From a virus: 20,114 bases of DNA. Location of the stretch: IMG/VR virus record IMGVR_UViG_3300044765_000108, positions 1 through 20,114 of that record. One strand, 5' to 3'. Position 1 is the stretch's first letter; the number at the start of each line of letters is the position of its first letter. Below are positions 1 to 7,367 of this stretch, piece by piece. The position numbers were made by a program, and so were the translations under genes. A model generated the notes under the pieces. That model was not told where the DNA came from. It saw only the letters and a list, made by a program, of their open reading frames with translations, and ran no database searches.

Positions 1-747
1 GGGGAGATCGTCAAAACGGAATTCCTTGCCCGACAGGGCGATGTGATCCTTTCGCGGATGCTTGCCGCCGCCGGTGTGGATCCACACGAAGGTATCGGCC
101 CCGATCTTCTGGAGCCTCGCCGCATTGACGTTGCTATACGCCTTCCTCGTCTGATCCAGCGCCACCATGCGGGCGTGCTTGAGGCGCCCGTCGTAGAGTC
201 GATTCAGCGTCGGCACCAGGTCTTTCAGGCCGCGGCCGGTACTGATCGAACGCATCACAGCGCCCTGAACATCGTCCAAGTACTGCTGCGGGATCAGCTT
301 GATCAGGTTCGCCGCCTCTTCCGTGCTGGCATTGATGACCTGTTTGAGCCTTGCATCGATGTAGCGCGTATTGACCTCGAAATCCTTCGAAATCTGCCGG
401 AGCGACATGCCGAGCGTGGCCGCCGAATGGCTCAGCGTCCGCTTGATCATCCTGTCGGTGATCTTCGTGGCCAGTTTTCCGAACACCGGATCCCATTTCC
501 TGATCAACGCATTCAGCCGTACGCGGACCTGATAGGAGCCATCCGCGGCGTCCTGCCCATACTTCGGACCATCGAAGCCGGAGACATGCAACGCCGCGAT
601 CATCTCGCGCTTGATCTCACTGGCCAGCTTCTCCAGCGCAAGGCGCAGCGGCTTGTACATCTCGGCTGCCGTGGCGATGCTGGGGCGCAGCTCACCGCCG
701 ACCGCGCCCTGGGCGTCAATCGGCTTCCGGGTCTTCGCCGTCATCAT
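1..747 (-). CDS. Phage head morphogenesis protein (Mu F / SPP1 gp7-like), partial
   Basis: The frame stays open from an ATG pair at 747/744 to the window edge, giving 249 visible residues; the 3' end is outside. The last ~45 visible residues contain the signature of the phage Mu F / SPP1 gp7 minor head family: HTGGGKHPRKDH followed by LSGKEF, a His/Lys/Asp-His cluster. The preceding part is helical and charged, as is usual. Members of this family sit inside the capsid near the portal and help head assembly or DNA ejection. The start overlaps the 3' end of the portal gene by about 30 bases, and GGAAGAG lies just upstream of the ATG pair, so translation is probably coupled to the portal. The gene order terminase-portal-head protein supports the call. 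Confidence 0.85.
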   Translation of the reverse strand, partial: MMTAKTRKPIDAQGAVGGELRPSIATAAEMYKPLRLALEKLASEIKREMIAALHVSGFDGPKYGQDAADGSYQVRVRLNALIRKWDPVFGKLATKITDRMIKRTLSHSAATLGMSLRQISKDFEVNTRYIDARLKQVINASTEEAANLIKLIPQQYLDDVQGAVMRSISTGRGLKDLVPTLNRLYDGRLKHARMVALDQTRKAYSNVNAARLQKIGADTFVWIHTGGGKHPRKDHIALSGKEFRFDDLP

Positions 748-2188
748 CAATCTCTTCCAGGCCAAGGGCGTGGTAGCCACTTTCCTTGTCCGTGGCGATG
801 CGCTTGCGTTCATCAGCCGGCTGCAACGCGCCTGACTGCACCAGGGCGGCGCCTGTCTGGGCTTTCGTGAGGTTCGTGTCCGCCAGTTCCTTGGCTGTCG
901 GCGTATCCAGCGGGTTCCAGAACACGGTGGTGCATACGTCGGTGTTCAACTTCGGGCCAATGAAGGAGCGCCAAACCAGGGCATGGTGACGCTCCAGGAA
1001 AGGCGTCAGCGCATCGTCCTGGATCGACTCCAGCGTCTCGTGGTAACTCGATTCCTCATACTCGCCCGAGGCGCCGAACCCCTTCGGGCTTGTGCCCAGC
1101 AGTTTGGTGGCCGGCATGCAGGCGATCGCTGCCACCAACTGGTATTGGCTCATGATCAGCGCGTCGAAGTCCGCGAGCGTGGTGTCGAACTGCTCGAACT
1201 GATCGCCCTCCTTGTCGCCCATCTTGACGCCATAGTTATTGCGGAAGCGCACCCACTCCTGAAGGCGCTGCATCGCCTCCTGGCTGTTGGCCATGACCTT
1301 TTCCATGTCCGTCAGCCAGACATTGGTGCGCTTGGTCATGGCCAGCTCGGGGGCTTCATTCGCCGTCCGCTCGGCGGCGTAGATGCGCTCCATGATCTGC
1401 TGCGGCAGCGGCATGCCGCCGTAGAGATATTGCGGCTTCAGGACGTCTACAACCTCCTCATGGCGGTAGATGCAGAGATGCGAGCGATGCACCTTCCTTC
1501 CACTGATGATCCACCATGTCGGTTCGTAAAAGTGCAGGCTGTCCGGCTGTGCCGCCGCTGCCCCATCCAGCATGGGCGCTGTCCAATACGGGTCGACCTG
1601 GACGATGCCTTTGTAGCTGCCCTTCGTGACACCATCGAGGTTGAATGGTTTCTCGTAGTACAGCGGGTCCGTGCTTTCGACTTTGAACATTGCAATGCGG
1701 ATGCCGAAGATGCGCCCCTTGCGCGCAAAGTCGACCAGATGCCGCTTGATGCGGAACTGACGGTCGTAGCGCTTGAACAGCTTGACGGCCTCAGTATCGA
1801 GGTCATCGCCGTCTTCCGTGACGATGTTGTAGCCCTTCCTGACCGCATCCCTGGCTGGCACGGAACAGGCCTTATTGACCAGCCAATGCTGCGCCACGAT
1901 GCCGGCGAGCTGATGACTGATGAACGATTGCGCGGCGTACCAGCCGACGATCTGATCCGACATCAGTGACGGCATGTCCGCCCATGCCTTCAGATCATCG
2001 GCACCGCCATAGTCATCCATCGCATGCTTGGCGCCTTCGACTTTTGGCCGGGGAAGCGCACGCAGATAACCAACCACGTCGAAGGTCGGTTGCTCGATGC
2101 CGTCGGCAGCATGCGTGCTGAACCAACTGGATGCGCGCCGCGGCGGCTTCACCGGCTCGGCTTGTGGCTTACGCCAGAAGAAGGGCAT
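716..2188 (-). CDS. Phage portal protein, DUF1073 (Phage_portal_3) type
   Basis: This 490-residue protein follows the large terminase by three bases, the standard position for a portal. The C-terminal third carries the pattern typical of the DUF1073 portal family: ATKLLGTSPKGFGASGEYEE, then YHETLESIQDDALTPFLERH. Portals form the dodecameric ring at one capsid vertex through which the terminase pumps DNA. The N-terminus (MPFFWRKP) is a short basic leader and the C-terminus is acidic (DDDGEDPEAD). Family assignment is by recalled motif, not by a search. Length fits a complete protein. Confidence 0.85.
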   Translation of the reverse strand: MPFFWRKPQAEPVKPPRRASSWFSTHAADGIEQPTFDVVGYLRALPRPKVEGAKHAMDDYGGADDLKAWADMPSLMSDQIVGWYAAQSFISHQLAGIVAQHWLVNKACSVPARDAVRKGYNIVTEDGDDLDTEAVKLFKRYDRQFRIKRHLVDFARKGRIFGIRIAMFKVESTDPLYYEKPFNLDGVTKGSYKGIVQVDPYWTAPMLDGAAAAQPDSLHFYEPTWWIISGRKVHRSHLCIYRHEEVVDVLKPQYLYGGMPLPQQIMERIYAAERTANEAPELAMTKRTNVWLTDMEKVMANSQEAMQRLQEWVRFRNNYGVKMGDKEGDQFEQFDTTLADFDALIMSQYQLVAAIACMPATKLLGTSPKGFGASGEYEESSYHETLESIQDDALTPFLERHHALVWRSFIGPKLNTDVCTTVFWNPLDTPTAKELADTNLTKAQTGAALVQSGALQPADERKRIATDKESGYHALGLEEIDDDGEDPEAD

Positions 2189-2191
2189 ATG

Positions 2192-3661
2192 TCATCCAAA
2201 CCAGCTGCGGCGAGGCACCATGACTTCGGCGAAAGCGCGGCTCAGCGCATCAACCTGATCGTCATGCTTGCCATTCGGGAACATGCGTAGCTCGTTGATA
2301 AGGGCTTGATTCCACGGACCGCGCAGCATCAGTACGTTCCCGGCATTCACCTGGGCTGCCAATGGTTCTGCGCGCGTCACCTTGTCACCTGTTTCAGGGG
2401 TTGCGTTGACGTTGAAGCCCGCCAGGGCTCGCGTCAGATAAGTCACCTGCGTCTTGCCGGCCTGGCCGGGGTCCTGCGGAATGCTCACTTTCACCGGCCG
2501 GCCATCCAGCTGTGCCGTGTTCACGATCGCAGCGTCGCGCTCATCAGGGCCGCGCTGGAAGCGCGCCATGTCCCCAATAACGAAGCGCCCATCAGCGAGC
2601 CGCCCGAGCTTGCCGCCCGCCGTCCAGTCACCATCGTTGACCACGCTGGCCAAGTCCCAGCCGCGGCACCACTTGATGTCCTCGGCCGGCAAGGCGTCGA
2701 CGATCTTGATCTGATCCGGATGGAACAGATCACCATCCAGCGGCGATGGCAGCTGCTGAAACAGCGCAGCCCAGGTGCGTGGATTCGCCTCGAACTGCGC
2801 CCAGTGCTTCCGGTCGAACCATTCCGGCCAGAGGTATTCGCCGCGCCGGCGGCCGAGCGGGTCGTTGTCGACCTCGCATCGCGCCTGCAGGCATAACACC
2901 TCCCATTCGTAGCCATCCTTGCAGAGGAACGTCCCGCTTTGCCCGGCCCAGCCATCGGGCAGAATGCGGCCGGCCAAGTCGTCCTCATGCCAGCGCGTCT
3001 GGATCAGCACAATCCAGCCGCCCGGAATCAAGCGCGTCTTGAGGTCATCCTCGTACGCGTCGAACGTCTTCTGGCGGATCAACTCGCTGTTCGCCTGCTC
3101 ACGCCCCTTAATGGGGTCGTCGATGATCAGCCCGTGCGCGCGGTTGCCAGTGACGCCCGAGAGAATCCCGCAGCTCATGTATTCGCTGCCGTTCGTGAGG
3201 CTGAACTCCTGCGCCGCCTGCGACTCGTTCGTCAGCTCTGCCTTGCAAATGCCCTGAAACCTGGGCTGCTTGATGATGCTCCGCGTCCTGCGTCCCATCT
3301 TGCGGGCGAGATCATCGCCATAGCTCGACAGAATCAGCCGCCGGTCTGACTGCAGACCCAGGTAGCGACTCGGGAACACAACTGACGCGTACGTCGACTT
3401 CGCGCTGCCTGGCGGCATGAACACCATCAGGCGCCCATGCGGCCTATGGCTCACCTCGTCCAATTTGCTAAGAAGTAGCCGGTGGTGAAGGGCCAGCGTG
3501 GTCTCGATCGGTTCGAAGAACTCCGAGTCCGGATCCTCACCCGCCGGCTTTCCAGGCACTTGCACCGCATTGGCATAGTCCAGGATGCCGGCACGCGCAC
3601 GTCGCCTAATCAACAGTTCCTGTGCGGCCTGCTGCGGCGATAGCGGCGAGTTCGTCATCAC
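2192..3661 (-). CDS. terL: Terminase large subunit
   Basis: This is the ATP-driven DNA packaging motor and headful/site nuclease. Visible motifs in order: a Walker A-like P-loop PPGSAKST (residues ~83-90), a Walker B LIIDDP (~178-183), and a coupling-type motif LIQTRWHEDDLAG. The C-terminal RNase H-like nuclease has WDLASVVNDGDWTAGG and the terminal HDDQVDALSRAF acidic cluster. The length of 489 aa is normal for a complete TerL. Start is GTG at 3661 or the ATG next to it at 3658; no strong ribosome binding site is visible. The start lies inside the 3' end of the putative small subunit gene (56-base overlap), so translational coupling is likely. Confidence 0.95.
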   Translation of the reverse strand: MMTNSPLSPQQAAQELLIRRRARAGILDYANAVQVPGKPAGEDPDSEFFEPIETTLALHHRLLLSKLDEVSHRPHGRLMVFMPPGSAKSTYASVVFPSRYLGLQSDRRLILSSYGDDLARKMGRRTRSIIKQPRFQGICKAELTNESQAAQEFSLTNGSEYMSCGILSGVTGNRAHGLIIDDPIKGREQANSELIRQKTFDAYEDDLKTRLIPGGWIVLIQTRWHEDDLAGRILPDGWAGQSGTFLCKDGYEWEVLCLQARCEVDNDPLGRRRGEYLWPEWFDRKHWAQFEANPRTWAALFQQLPSPLDGDLFHPDQIKIVDALPAEDIKWCRGWDLASVVNDGDWTAGGKLGRLADGRFVIGDMARFQRGPDERDAAIVNTAQLDGRPVKVSIPQDPGQAGKTQVTYLTRALAGFNVNATPETGDKVTRAEPLAAQVNAGNVLMLRGPWNQALINELRMFPNGKHDDQVDALSRAFAEVMVPRRSWFG

Positions 3662-3920
3662 TTAGTTCATGTGGCGATCGGGTTAAGGCCAATGCACCCG
3701 TAAGCGCAACGCCCTGCAGGGACTTGCCATAGCCTCGATCCAGCAATTCCTTGGCGGCAGCAACGCGTGCTGCCGGTGGCTGCTCTTTCGATTCCATTAT
3801 TTCTGTCAGCACCGCAATGGCAGAGGGACCGTATTCCTGCGCCACCGCTTTAATATCAGCCGTTGATTTGTTCGGCTTTCCCTTGCGAGAACCGCCGCCT
3901 GTCTTTGCACCCTTAGCCAT
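3606..3920 (-). CDS. Putative terminase small subunit
   Basis: This 104-aa basic protein starts MAKGAKTGGGSRKGKPNK. Its middle segment, IAVLTEIMESKEQPPAARVAAAKELLDRGYGK, resembles the helical DNA-recognition region of many short phage small terminases (the 'R.aAAkeLLDRgyGk' pattern). It lies immediately upstream of, and overlaps, terL. Small terminases bind the packaging site and load TerL. The protein is shorter than classical TerS, and the call rests on motif style and position. The leader just before its ATG consists of repeated ATCGCACTT units (plus-strand reading), described separately. Confidence 0.65.
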   Translation of the reverse strand: MAKGAKTGGGSRKGKPNKSTADIKAVAQEYGPSAIAVLTEIMESKEQPPAARVAAAKELLDRGYGKSLQGVALTGALALTRSPHELSDDELAAIAAAGRTGTVD

Positions 3921-3952
3921 CGCACTTATCGCACTTCATCGCACTTTGCGAT
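3919..3952. repeat. Three ATCGCACTT repeats and a small palindrome before the small terminase
   Basis: Plus strand 3919-3927, 3928-3936 and 3938-3946 are three exact copies of ATCGCACTT. The last copy is part of a perfect inverted repeat, ATCGCA-CTT-TGCGAT (3938-3952). The array lies in the 31-base gap between the 57-aa gene and the putative small terminase gene and overlaps both ends. Direct repeats next to terS are often the terminase binding (cos/pac) site, but here that is only a possibility. Confidence 0.6.
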
Positions 3953-4125
3953 CAGAGAGCCGCGCGAACTTTTTCGAACGCCGCATGCAAGCGGTTCCAG
4001 GTGTCCGCCGGGATGTGTTCGAGCTGGGCGAGTTCAGCTTCAATGAAAGCGAGGGCCTTCAGTGCATCAGCGCTGCGATCCTCGCCACGGCTGTCCTGAT
4101 CCAGGACTGCATCATCATCTTTCAC
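3952..4125 (-). CDS. 57-aa acidic helical protein upstream of terminase
   Basis: Hand translation gives a 57-residue frame beginning GTG AAA GAT GAT and ending KVRAAL. Its GTG overlaps the stop of the preceding gene as GTGA, and GGGGG lies about 8 bases upstream as a ribosome binding site. The product is acidic at the N-terminus (KDDDAVLDQDSRGED), followed by a predicted amphipathic helix (ALKALAFIEAELAQLEH). Function is not recognised. Tight coupling to its neighbours argues that it is expressed with the packaging genes. Confidence 0.65.
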   Translation of the reverse strand: MKDDDAVLDQDSRGEDRSADALKALAFIEAELAQLEHIPADTWNRLHAAFEKVRAAL

Positions 4126-4436
4126 GGCGTCACCCCCGGGTCTTGCTCGAGCGCCTCATAAGCCGGGCCCACGATGGCGATTGCGTGCGCTTTGGCGATC
4201 TGCTTCTTGATCAAGGCGATCTCTTCGGCCGATACCTCCTGAGCGCCGCCCTGGCTGATGCGCTCGGCCAGCTTGTAGCGGCGCAGCTTCTCTTCGCCCG
4301 CGAGGCTCGCTTCATCCTGGAAGTTGGCCAGAAGAGCACCCACGGCGACGGCGCCAAGGGTCGGGTAATTGCCGTCCTGGTCGGGCGAGATAGAGCCCGG
4401 AATGCCCTGAAGCTGCTTGGAGAAATCGCGTTTCAT
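4122..4436 (-). CDS. Hypothetical phage protein, 104 aa (MKRDFSKQLQGIPG)
   Basis: The frame extends back to 4481, but the best start is the ATG at 4436, because AAGGG sits about 9 bases upstream and the 15 extra residues are low-complexity Gly-rich. The product begins MKRDFSKQLQGIPG and contains a small-residue stretch (TLGAVAVGALLANF). It ends in a charged helical region, with SAEEIALIKKQIAKAH as the clearest helix. No enzyme motif is visible and it is not recognised. It lies between the lysis block and the terminase genes. Confidence 0.75.
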   Translation of the reverse strand: MKRDFSKQLQGIPGSISPDQDGNYPTLGAVAVGALLANFQDEASLAGEEKLRRYKLAERISQGGAQEVSAEEIALIKKQIAKAHAIAIVGPAYEALEQDPGVTP

Positions 4437-4455
4437 TGGTTTGAACCCTTTTTGA

Positions 4456-4557
4456 TTAACCCTTCCACCGCCGCCATTCAATCCAGCCGACGAAGAACAC
4501 GGCGGCCACCACCGCGATCCAGGCGATCACCCACAGCGCGGTAAGCACGGCGTCCAT
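4456..4557 (-). CDS. Very small single-span membrane protein (about 30-33 aa)
   Basis: Hand translation from ATG 4557 gives 33 residues: a hydrophobic segment (LTALWVIAWIAVVAAVFFVG) followed by WIEWRRWKG. That is one transmembrane helix with a positively charged tail, suggesting N-out/C-in. GAGGG touches the ATG, leaving no spacing, whereas the GTG at 4548 has GAGGG 9-10 bases upstream. The true start may therefore be the GTG (30 aa). It directly follows the lipase stop and is within the lysis region. It may be a lysis accessory, antiholin or spanin-like peptide; this is inference. Confidence 0.55.
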   Translation of the reverse strand: MDAVLTALWVIAWIAVVAAVFFVGWIEWRRWKG

Positions 4558-4560
4558 CCC

Positions 4561-5130
4561 TCATGCGGCCAGCGCATGGATGACGCGGTCGATGCTGTGG
4601 TCGGTCGCGTTGTCGAACGGCACCACGGCCGTACCGATGCGCGTCAGCTCGCCCGGCAGCGTCATATCCGGCGGAACCTGCGTGACGACATCGCAGCCGT
4701 TGCGGCAGGCGTACCACGGCACCTGTTTGGCCTTCAGCAGCGAATGGAGCCCGTCATCGGCAGCGACGCGCGGCGGCTCGAAGGCGTACACCGGCACGAC
4801 GCAGTCCTGTTGCGCCAGGACGGCCGCGTAGAGGATTGCTAGTGCCGCGCCCAGGCTGTGCCCCGCAATCGCCTTCGGCCGCGGCAGTGCCAAGCACGCC
4901 GGCAGGATCGCCGCCAGCGCGCCGTAGAACCCGGCATGTACCTTGCCGATGCCCCACACCTCGACGGTCGAGACGTTGAGGTCGGCGAGCCAGGCCGAGA
5001 CATCGTCGCTGCCGCGAAACACATGCACGTCACCATAGACGTGCATCCGCGAGGCGCTGTCCGCCCTCCCGACCGTGGGCGCATCCGTATAGGCGCGCTT
5101 GGCCAGGAGGGCGTAGTCAACGGGCCTCAT
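4561..5130 (-). CDS. Class 3-type lipase/esterase (alpha/beta hydrolase)
   Basis: This 189-aa protein has a complete class 3 lipase layout. The nucleophile elbow is GHSLG (residues 90-94, Ser92) after a hydrophobic strand. Asp147 sits in CRNGCDVVTQVPP and His178 in ATDHSIDR, so the Ser-Asp-His triad is in the expected order. A FRGSDD segment (~38-43) matches the oxyanion-side 'fRGt' motif of lipase_3 proteins. No signal peptide is visible. It lies between the lysis genes and the packaging genes on the same strand, so it is probably expressed late. Possible roles are attacking membrane phospholipids at lysis or acting as a virion-associated enzyme; the sequence does not decide. Confidence 0.85.
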   Translation of the reverse strand: MRPVDYALLAKRAYTDAPTVGRADSASRMHVYGDVHVFRGSDDVSAWLADLNVSTVEVWGIGKVHAGFYGALAAILPACLALPRPKAIAGHSLGAALAILYAAVLAQQDCVVPVYAFEPPRVAADDGLHSLLKAKQVPWYACRNGCDVVTQVPPDMTLPGELTRIGTAVVPFDNATDHSIDRVIHALAA

Positions 5131-5178
5131 GAAATCAGCCGCCCATCGTATCGTTGTCGATGCAATCCTGGGAGCCTT

Positions 5179-5682
5179 TCATTTCGAGCCACTCGCACTA
5201 GATGCGGACGCTGGCGCTGCATGCGCCGCAGCCACCTGAGCCTCAACCACACCCACAACACCGGCAGCGGTCTCGGCTAGTACCAATGCTGCCTGTACCT
5301 GCGCCTGTTGCGCAGGTGGAAGCGGTAGTGATCCAGCCAAATATGCGAGCGCCGGCAGTCCAGTCTGTACCAATGCTTGAACGCTAGACGCATCCACCAA
5401 TGGGGCTGCCGAAGCACCGTTACATACCTTCGTCACAATGGCATGGACGACCGCCAGTTGTGCGGAAGCCTTCTGGCCAACCGCCGCAGTAGCTGGGTCA
5501 GCCTCCAGCGCGGCATTGAACGCGGTCAACTGCGTATGCACGAGATCGAGCTGCGGGCACGCGATGGTGGCGATCTGCTGTGGCGTGAGCGGCTGAGGCT
5601 TGACACCGCAACCGGACACGAACAACGCGCACAGCATCACCGTCGCGATGGTCAGCATCGCGAAGAAATGGCGGATTTTCAT
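5179..5682 (-). CDS. Phage lipoprotein, 167 aa
   Basis: The N-terminus MKIRHFFAMLTIATVMLCALFVSGC is a clear type II signal peptide: basic start, hydrophobic core and a lipobox VSGC with the acylated Cys at ~25. The mature part begins GVKPQPLTPQQIA, followed by an Ala/Val/Gln-rich helical region with two further Cys residues and a small-residue tail. It is likely anchored in a membrane facing the periplasm. Its position next to holin and lysozyme suggests a role as an outer-membrane disruptor (o-spanin-like). It is much longer than Rz1, and no Rz-type partner is embedded in or next to it, so this role is uncertain. Confidence 0.8.
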   Translation of the reverse strand: MKIRHFFAMLTIATVMLCALFVSGCGVKPQPLTPQQIATIACPQLDLVHTQLTAFNAALEADPATAAVGQKASAQLAVVHAIVTKVCNGASAAPLVDASSVQALVQTGLPALAYLAGSLPLPPAQQAQVQAALVLAETAAGVVGVVEAQVAAAHAAPASASSASGSK

Positions 5683-5686
5683 GGGA

Positions 5687-5959
5687 TTACCCTTGGTCGG
5701 AGGAAGGCTTGTCTTGCGGCACGGACACCGGCGGCAAGGATTTCTGCCCGGTCAGCCAGGCCTGGATCTGCGTATCGCTCAGCAGGAAAAGCGCGATGCC
5801 AGCGGTGGCAACGATGACGGCCGTCAGCTTCGCTACGTCAGGACCGAGCTGCGGCAGGACGGCAGCGAGCACCGCCAGATAGCCAGCAACCGAGGATTTC
5901 TCGGTCAGCTTCGCGGCGACACGCTGCAGAAACGCCAGCGTCTGCGGGCTGATCTTCAC
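5687..5959 (-). CDS. Small membrane protein of the lysis cassette (holin/antiholin-like)
   Basis: The 90-aa product has a charged N-terminus, a moderately hydrophobic stretch (SVAGYLAVLAAVLPQL) and a stronger transmembrane segment (LTAVIVATAGIALFLL). A Pro-rich hydrophilic tail ending PSSDQG follows. The gene starts three bases after the upstream holin gene and stops four bases before the lipoprotein. A two-span class II holin or an antiholin fits best, but no specific family was recognised. Confidence 0.7.
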   Translation of the reverse strand: MKISPQTLAFLQRVAAKLTEKSSVAGYLAVLAAVLPQLGPDVAKLTAVIVATAGIALFLLSDTQIQAWLTGQKSLPPVSVPQDKPSSDQG

Positions 5960-5961
5960 GG

Positions 5962-6153
5962 CTATGCCTTCCGATCAGCGCGGTATTCGCGCACCCACTT
6001 CCACGCGAGGTATAGCGCCTGCATCGCGACATACACCGCGGTCAGGGCATACATCCAGTCCTGAGGACCCCATCCAGCCATGCTGGCCCAGATCACGGCC
6101 GCCGGTGGCGATATCTTCACTGCGGCGGCACTGATCTCACTGGTAAGGCTCAT
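5962..6153 (-). CDS. Phage holin, HP1-like class II
   Basis: This 63-aa protein resembles the HP1-type small holins: a polar N-terminus (MSLTSEISAAAVKISPPAAV), a first hydrophobic segment with SMAGWGPQDWMY, a second segment (YALTAVYVAMQALYLAW) and a basic tail (KWVREYRADRKA). Holins form the timed inner-membrane lesion that releases the cytoplasmic endolysin. The start overlaps the lysozyme stop as ATGA, so the two are coupled. Confidence 0.75.
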   Translation of the reverse strand: MSLTSEISAAAVKISPPAAVIWASMAGWGPQDWMYALTAVYVAMQALYLAWKWVREYRADRKA

Positions 6154-6596
6154 GCCGCATCCCCTGTGATGGGCGAAAGGAACAGCGTGCGTTCTGCCGC
6201 GCGCCGGTGAACAAGCCCATCCAGCACGATGCCGCCCGCCTCATTCCACCGCGCAAATTCCTGGGCCGCGCCGTCGTAATCGCCCATGTTCAGCTTCACC
6301 AGCAACGTGGATCCGGCGAACCTGACGATGCCGACGTTGTAGGTGAAGCTCACCAGGGCGTCGAACTGGTTTTGATTCACCGGCACGGTGATGTATTTCT
6401 CCACCAGCGTCGCGGTGTTCTGCACATCGGTCTGCAGGAACGCGTCAGCCTGGGACTCGGTGATCACCAGGCCGGGATACACGCCGAAGGTGTGCCCATA
6501 GCCGATCGTCCACTTGCCCGCCGCATCCTGATAGGCGCGCAGCCGGCATCCCTCGAAGTTCTGAATCAAGCCCATGCATTTCTGGCTTGGCTGCAT
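6150..6596 (-). CDS. Endolysin, GH24 (T4/P22-type) lysozyme
   Basis: The 148-aa product shows the catalytic arrangement E-x8-D-x5-T of phage GH24 lysozymes. Glu15 is in NFEG, Asp24 in AYQDAAG, and Thr30 in KWTIGYGHT. The downstream NQFDALVSFTYNVG motif and the RRAAER segment are also typical. It cleaves the MurNAc-GlcNAc bond of peptidoglycan. No signal peptide or SAR segment is visible, so it should need the neighbouring holin for release. It is the first gene after the putative late terminator at 6619-6641. Confidence 0.93.
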   Translation of the reverse strand: MQPSQKCMGLIQNFEGCRLRAYQDAAGKWTIGYGHTFGVYPGLVITESQADAFLQTDVQNTATLVEKYITVPVNQNQFDALVSFTYNVGIVRFAGSTLLVKLNMGDYDGAAQEFARWNEAGGIVLDGLVHRRAAERTLFLSPITGDAA

Positions 6597-6611
6597 GGTC
6601 GGGCTCCGGAC

Positions 6612-6641
6612 AAGAAAAAGCCCGCGGGGGAGGCGCGGGCT
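6612..6641 (-). terminator. Rho-independent terminator between the Q-like gene and lysozyme
   Basis: Plus-strand AGCCCGCG (6619-6626) and CGCGGGCT (6634-6641) are perfect 8-bp arms with a 7-base loop. Read on the minus strand, the stem is followed by TTTTTC, a good U-tract. It lies after the Q-like antiterminator gene and before the lysis genes, the place of lambda tR'. Read-through by an antiterminator would switch on all late genes to its left. Confidence 0.85.
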
Positions 6642-6684
6642 GGATGATGCTGGTCATGCGACGGTGCCAGAATGAGACCGATTT

Positions 6685-6705
6685 TGCGGACTTGGCAAGT
6701 CCGCA
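6685..6705. promoter_or_regulatory. Perfect 9-bp inverted repeat directly after the Q-like gene; possible late-promoter control site
   Basis: TGCGGACTT-GGC-AAGTCCGCA is a perfect palindrome with 9-bp arms, starting one base after the stop codon of the Q-like gene. It may be a weak terminator, because the minus-strand reading has only AAAATCGG after it and no T-run. It could equally be a protein-binding site at the late promoter. A candidate -35 (TTGCCA) overlaps it, but no convincing -10 follows. The role is inferred from position only. Confidence 0.5.
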
Positions 6706-7359
6706 CTATGAGACAGCGGACCTCATCTCCCGATCGGCCTCCTGCATGGCATCCAGGCAGAGGTCCATGGTCCATTCGAAAACCTTCTGCCATTTCCGGC
6801 GATAAGCGGACTCATCGATGTCCATCAAGGCGGCCCTGGTCCGATTGCTGACGGTCTGGCGTCCTGTCCCATCGCAGACCGGGCAATCCTTGATCACCGT
6901 CCCTACTTGCAGCGAGCCATGACCTCCGCATTTCCCACACTTGTTCGGCGCTTTGAGCTCGGCGAGCACAATCAGCCGTAGCCGTTCATAGCCTTCGGAA
7001 TGCGTACCAAGCTCGGCGCTATCGACCCAGTGCGGCCACCGCGCAGCATGCGCATCCGCATACAGCCGCTGAGCGCGGCGCAATGAGTCACCCCCGGTGT
7101 GGGAGGCAACTGCGAGCATGGCATCAAGCATCTGCTGCTCATACTTCCACCATTCACCACGCTGCTCGTTTTCGAGCATCGCGTTGAGCTGACGAAAGGT
7201 GACGGCCATGCTATCTGGCCACCAGACCATGCAGATCAATTCGCGTCCGAGTCGATTGCGCACGAAGGCCAGTGCGGCAGCGATGTCCTGCGGAGAAAGC
7301 TCGCCTTTCCCGCCACTACCGCCATCCACTCGTGCGACTTTTGGTCCAAGCCGAGCCAT
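6706..7359 (-). CDS. Putative Q-like late antitermination protein
   Basis: The frame opens at 7377, but ATG 7359 is preferred: AGGAAA lies about 6 bases upstream and the upstream ATG lies inside the previous gene. The 217-aa product has a zinc-finger pair of DnaJ type: CGKCGGHG (Cys141, Cys144) and CPVCDGTG (Cys159, Cys162). This CxxCxGxG arrangement is known from phage 82-type Q antiterminators. The region before it is helical with many Trp residues, and the C-terminus is highly charged. The gene is the last before a terminator and the lysis cassette, as Q is in lambda. Antiterminators load on RNA polymerase at the late promoter. Confidence rests on zinc motif plus synteny. Confidence 0.72.
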   Translation of the reverse strand: MARLGPKVARVDGGSGGKGELSPQDIAAALAFVRNRLGRELICMVWWPDSMAVTFRQLNAMLENEQRGEWWKYEQQMLDAMLAVASHTGGDSLRRAQRLYADAHAARWPHWVDSAELGTHSEGYERLRLIVLAELKAPNKCGKCGGHGSLQVGTVIKDCPVCDGTGRQTVSNRTRAALMDIDESAYRRKWQKVFEWTMDLCLDAMQEADREMRSAVS

Positions 7360-7367
7360 GGTTTTTC

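Noticed and set aside
43-870. Plus-strand open frame opposite the head protein
   Set aside because: It overlaps the minus-strand head morphogenesis frame, which carries recognisable motifs up to the window edge.
983-1969. Long plus-strand open frame (328 codons) opposite the portal gene
   Set aside because: It is a mirror of the portal coding strand in high-GC DNA; the product is compositionally odd and matches nothing, whereas the minus-strand frame has family motifs.
5135-5182. 15-codon frame MKGSQDCIDNDTMGG between lipoprotein and lipase genes
   Set aside because: It overlaps the lipoprotein stop as ATGA, which is suggestive, but it is too short and has no clear ribosome binding site or feature to support it as a gene.
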